From: an uncultured Bacilli bacterium
GTDB lineage: Bacteria; Bacillota_I; Bacilli_A; RF39; UBA660
NCBI GenBank assembly: GCA_904502155.1
Contig: CAJGDV010000054.1
Location: forward strand, 1 to 7,740
DNA: 7,740 nt
Direction of reading: 5' to 3'
A program made the translations under genes and the position numbers. Below are positions 5,281 through 7,740 of this stretch, in pieces. A model generated the notes under the pieces. It did not search any database and was not told the DNA's origin. It saw nothing but the letters and a program-made list of their open reading frames with translations. Positions within the stretch are counted from its first letter, which is position 1, and each line of letters starts with the position of its first letter.

Positions 5281-6021
5281 TTTAATTTTATCATAAACAT
5301 ATTCTTGAATATGATCTAAATTATCTATTTTATTAAATGTATTACCAAAATCAACATTATATAAAGAATTAATTTTTGTTATCATCTTTTTAAGATTAAT
5401 AATCATATTTTTATATAAGAATTTTTTATCATCATCAATTGAAACAAATCTTGTTTCAAAATCTATAAGTTTTACTTTTAATGTTTCTAAATTTATCATA
5501 AAATTTTTGGCATGTACATCTGAATAATATATTCCGTTATCTGCTAATTCTTTTAATATTTTTAAAATATCCATATAAATACCAACTGGTAATTCTTTGA
5601 ATTGATTATTCAATACTAAATTAGCAAAAGTTTTGTAATCTTCATAAAATGGAATTTCTTGTCCTATAACATAATTTTCAATTGAAACAATTCCCGTTGG
5701 AAAATCAGTTAATTTAATATCTTTTTGTTTTTCTTGTAATCTAGATACTAATCTATCATCTGTTGAATATAAATATTTATAATCAGCAAATTCTTTAAAT
5801 ATTCTTAGTGCCGTATTTTTATCATAATATGATTGATATAAATATATACCTTCACTTACTTTTAAACCATGCGAGAAAAACATTCCATCGTCTTTTTCTG
5901 TTTCAGCTTTAAAAGTTCCAAGATTCTCCATTAAATCTTCTTTTTCATCATAATGTATATCTCTTATATTTTTAAATTCTACACCTTTGTAATTAGTAAA
6001 TCCCTCATTTATTCTATGCAT
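5278..6021 (-). CDS. Kinase-fold phosphotransferase with divergent N-lobe
   Basis: A 247-residue soluble protein. The second half has the protein-kinase/APH catalytic core: ILKELADNGIYYSDVHAKNF holds the catalytic loop (D168-V-H170-x-x-N173) and KLIDFET the metal-binding Asp187, as in aminoglycoside, choline and LPS-type kinases. A hinge-like segment precedes it (GIVSIENYVIG, 110-120). The N-terminal half shows no glycine-rich loop and no clear VAIK-type lysine, so ATP binding may be unusual or the N-lobe merely diverged. No signal peptide or membrane segment. Start ATG has GGGAGG seven bases upstream and the gene has its own promoter and terminator, so it is a single-gene unit between the LTA-synthase-like gene and the lipid operon. 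Acceptor unknown: a small molecule such as a sugar or choline is as likely as a protein. The IDFE block recalls IDWE of choline kinases, a weak hint only. Confidence 0.75.
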   Translation of the reverse strand: MHRINEGFTNYKGVEFKNIRDIHYDEKEDLMENLGTFKAETEKDDGMFFSHGLKVSEGIYLYQSYYDKNTALRIFKEFADYKYLYSTDDRLVSRLQEKQKDIKLTDFPTGIVSIENYVIGQEIPFYEDYKTFANLVLNNQFKELPVGIYMDILKILKELADNGIYYSDVHAKNFMINLETLKVKLIDFETRFVSIDDDKKFLYKNMIINLKKMITKINSLYNVDFGNTFNKIDNLDHIQEYVYDKIK

Positions 6022-6048
6022 ATAAGTTCCTCCCTTTTTATGTTGTAT

Positions 6049-6077
6049 ATTCTAACACAAAATAATAAATCTGACAA
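6049..6077 (-). promoter_or_regulatory. Promoter of the kinase-fold gene
   Basis: TTGTCA (6072-6077) and TAGAAT (6049-6054) are 17 bases apart on the minus strand, each 5 of 6 to the housekeeping consensus, with a TG extension just before the -10 (TGTTAGAAT). The predicted leader is about 20 bases. This is the best promoter in the window. Confidence 0.7.
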
Positions 6078-6080
6078 ATT

Positions 6081-6103
6081 GAAAAGAGACTATTCAGTCT
6101 CTT
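6081..6103 (-). terminator. Terminator of the LTA-synthase-like gene
   Basis: On the minus strand AAGAGAC - TGAATA - GTCTCTT forms a 7-bp stem with a 6-base loop, followed by TTCAATTT. The U-tract is short and interrupted, so termination may be partial. The TAG stop (6090-6092) lies at the edge of the loop. Confidence 0.65.
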
Positions 6104-7740
6104 CTTTTTCCTCTAATGATTTTTTTAAATATGCATAATAATTATTCTTAATTGCAAGTGTACTCATTTCCATTTTTAAATTAATTTCATTATTAATTTT
6201 TTGTAATTCTTCTACTGTATATTCTTCACTACTATAATATTTTATATTTGCTTCAGCTGCATTATAATAAGCTTTTTCATTCTTCCATGAGCCATCTGCA
6301 AAAATAGTCATAGATTTATAATCTTCACTGAATACATCTGTTCCCATGTATAATCTAGGATCATAATCTAGATCAAATAAATTAGCTACTGTTGGAACTA
6401 TATTAATATATGATGTATAATCTCTTATTACTTTAGAACCAATTTTACTATTATAAATAACAAAAGGAACTCTTTCAGCTTCATAATCTTTTGAAGTATC
6501 ATAGTATAGTACTTTATTTAAAACATCTGTAGGTAAACCATATGGATAATGATCACCAAACATTACAATTACAGTATCATCAAGTTCTCCTCTTTTTTCA
6601 AGACCATCTAGTAATATACCTAATGCATTATCTAATATCTTAAGTTTAGATTTATATCTTTTTAATTCATCAGGAATATCTTCATCATCAAATAATTCAA
6701 TATACATATCTCCTTCTTTAGATGAATATCCATAAGGTTGATGACTAGAAACAGTTGTTAGCCAAGCCATGTATTTTTCTTGTTTATTTGAATCTAGTAT
6801 ATTTAAAAATTCATTCATAAAATCCTCGTCACTAGACCAATCTTTATATTCATTTGAATAAGGGATATTTAAATCTTCTACACCATAATATTTTTGACTT
6901 CCCATATTAGCATGTATTGTTTTTCTCTTGTAATAATGTTCTGTATAATTATGAGCACTAAAAGTATAATAACCTTTATTATTAAATAAATTAAATATAC
7001 TAATAGGATAAGTATTATCTTTATAATCATTAGTAGTACATGTATTATAAATAGAATATATTCCAACCATTCCACTCATTTCATTATTACCAGTACTACA
7101 ACTATTACGCGGACTATAATTGTTTTCAAATCTCCAACCATTTTTATACATTTTATAAAAATTAGGATAATCTTCTTCATTTATAATGATATCATTTACA
7201 CTTTCAAGCATAATCATTATTAAGTTTTTATCTTTAAAAATACCAGTATATTCGTTTGTATCAGTTATTTTATTATTTATAAAATAATTGTTTAATGTAT
7301 TTAAATTAGAATCTTGTTCTGCATCAATTAATTCTTTCCATTTTGTATCATCAAATTTTCTTTTAGCATCTTCTTTTTGTTTTGTTTCTTCAAATGTTAA
7401 CTCAATTTTTTTCTCAGTAGGATAAAAGTAATTTTTAATATCCACAATAGCATATGTTGAAACACCTAATTGTTTTATAGAAACACTTGGAACATTTGAA
7501 CTTAAAAATAAGTCTTTATTTTGTATTGCTTGTAGTGGGTTTTGCATTAGATTTAAATATAATGTCGACATATACATACATATTAATCCAACAAATAAGC
7601 ATGCACTATAAGTTATTTTTTTATCATTAATATATAATTTTACAAGTTCAAGTTTTAATTCTTTTTTTCTATAATATATTATTATAAAAATAATAGGAAT
7701 TAAATTTAAATAATAATGTGCTTTAAAACTTCCAATAAAT
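6090..7740 (-). CDS. LTA synthase family membrane phosphotransferase (5' end cut by window)
   Basis: The frame stays open to the window edge (about 549 residues visible), so the ATG at 7575-7577 is internal and the N-terminal membrane part is missing. Two membrane segments remain: one at about 7705-7670 (NLIPIIFIIIYY, then RKKE) and one at about 7605-7560 (SACLFVGLICMYM). A large extracellular alkaline-phosphatase-fold domain follows. Counting from the ATG at 7577, the LtaS residues are present: E125 in IMIMLESVND, nucleophile T162 in NSCSTGNNE (codon 7092-7094; T-x3-E spacing as in T300/E304 of S. aureus LtaS), H279 in TTVSSHQPY, and D342-H343 in FGDHYPYG. LtaS transfers glycerol phosphate from phosphatidylglycerol to build lipoteichoic acid, using Mn2+. 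The nucleophile context differs from the S. aureus GKTSDSE, so the head group transferred may differ. The C-terminal tail from 430 is lysine/glutamate-rich and probably helical. Confidence 0.9.
   Translation of the reverse strand, partial: FIGSFKAHYYLNLIPIIFIIIYYRKKELKLELVKLYINDKKITYSACLFVGLICMYMSTLYLNLMQNPLQAIQNKDLFLSSNVPSVSIKQLGVSTYAIVDIKNYFYPTEKKIELTFEETKQKEDAKRKFDDTKWKELIDAEQDSNLNTLNNYFINNKITDTNEYTGIFKDKNLIMIMLESVNDIIINEEDYPNFYKMYKNGWRFENNYSPRNSCSTGNNEMSGMVGIYSIYNTCTTNDYKDNTYPISIFNLFNNKGYYTFSAHNYTEHYYKRKTIHANMGSQKYYGVEDLNIPYSNEYKDWSSDEDFMNEFLNILDSNKQEKYMAWLTTVSSHQPYGYSSKEGDMYIELFDDEDIPDELKRYKSKLKILDNALGILLDGLEKRGELDDTVIVMFGDHYPYGLPTDVLNKVLYYDTSKDYEAERVPFVIYNSKIGSKVIRDYTSYINIVPTVANLFDLDYDPRLYMGTDVFSEDYKSMTIFADGSWKNEKAYYNAAEANIKYYSSEEYTVEELQKINNEINLKMEMSTLAIKNNYYAYLKKSLEEKEETE

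Noticed and set aside
5953..6138. Plus-strand open frame of 61 codons
   Set aside because: It lies opposite the kinase gene start, its promoter and the LTA-gene terminator, has no family resemblance and is explained by AT-rich shadow coding.
6878..7075. Minus-strand open frame of 65 codons rich in Ile and Leu
   Set aside because: It is a different frame within the LTA-synthase-like gene; the apparent hydrophobicity comes from reading AT-rich codons out of frame.
7575..7577. ATG as the true start of the LTA-synthase-like gene
   Set aside because: The frame stays open for 54 more codons to the window edge and encodes the membrane segments the family needs; there is no Shine-Dalgarno before this ATG.
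1..7740. Mycoplasma-type code with TGA as Trp
   Set aside because: Trp residues are coded by TGG and the papain-fold gene ends with TGA (4667-4669) exactly at its overlap with the next start; all conserved domains read through with the standard code.

Overview
The window is very AT-rich and reads like a compact genome from low-GC Bacilli or a Mollicutes-related lineage. Genes are packed, Shine-Dalgarno sites are AGGAGG or GGTGA, and hairpins are small with U-tracts. The code appears standard: Trp is TGG and one gene ends in TGA. A CotY/CotZ-type coat protein and a LysM protein without signal peptide point to a spore-forming lineage or one recently derived from it. An uncultured gut bacterium near Erysipelotrichia/Turicibacter/RF39 would fit, but that placement is inference.

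Layout: ten genes are on the minus strand and one is on the plus strand. Read 5'->3' on the minus strand, from the right edge: (1) the C-terminal part of a lipoteichoic-acid-synthase-type membrane sulfatase-fold enzyme (6090-7740, cut by the window). (2) A kinase-fold phosphotransferase (5278-6021) with its own good promoter. (3) A coupled pair: an NlpC/P60-like permuted papain-fold protein (4667-5209) and a glycerophosphodiester phosphodiesterase (3960-4670). (4) The plus-strand coat-protein gene (3554-3949), convergent with pair (3) and divergent from (5). (5) A three-LysM protein (2989-3441). (6) An operon of a membrane-anchored CxxC thioredoxin (2505-2939) and a stand-alone AAA+ ATPase resembling only the first ATPase domain of ClpB/ClpC (1491-2495). 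(7) An operon of a membrane-anchored thioredoxin-fold protein without the CxxC (873-1403), the tRNA methyltransferase TrmL (374-880), and the start of a single-pass acidic membrane protein (1-360).

Themes: genes 1 to 3 all suggest envelope lipid or polymer metabolism. Genes 4 and 5 may be a small spore-envelope module. Operons 6 and 7 each begin with a thioredoxin-fold protein; the two look like paralogues, one with and one without redox cysteines. Every minus-strand transcription unit that ends inside the window has its stop codon inside or touching the terminator hairpin. No tRNA, rRNA, IS element or CRISPR array is visible, and no gap between genes exceeds about 115 bases.
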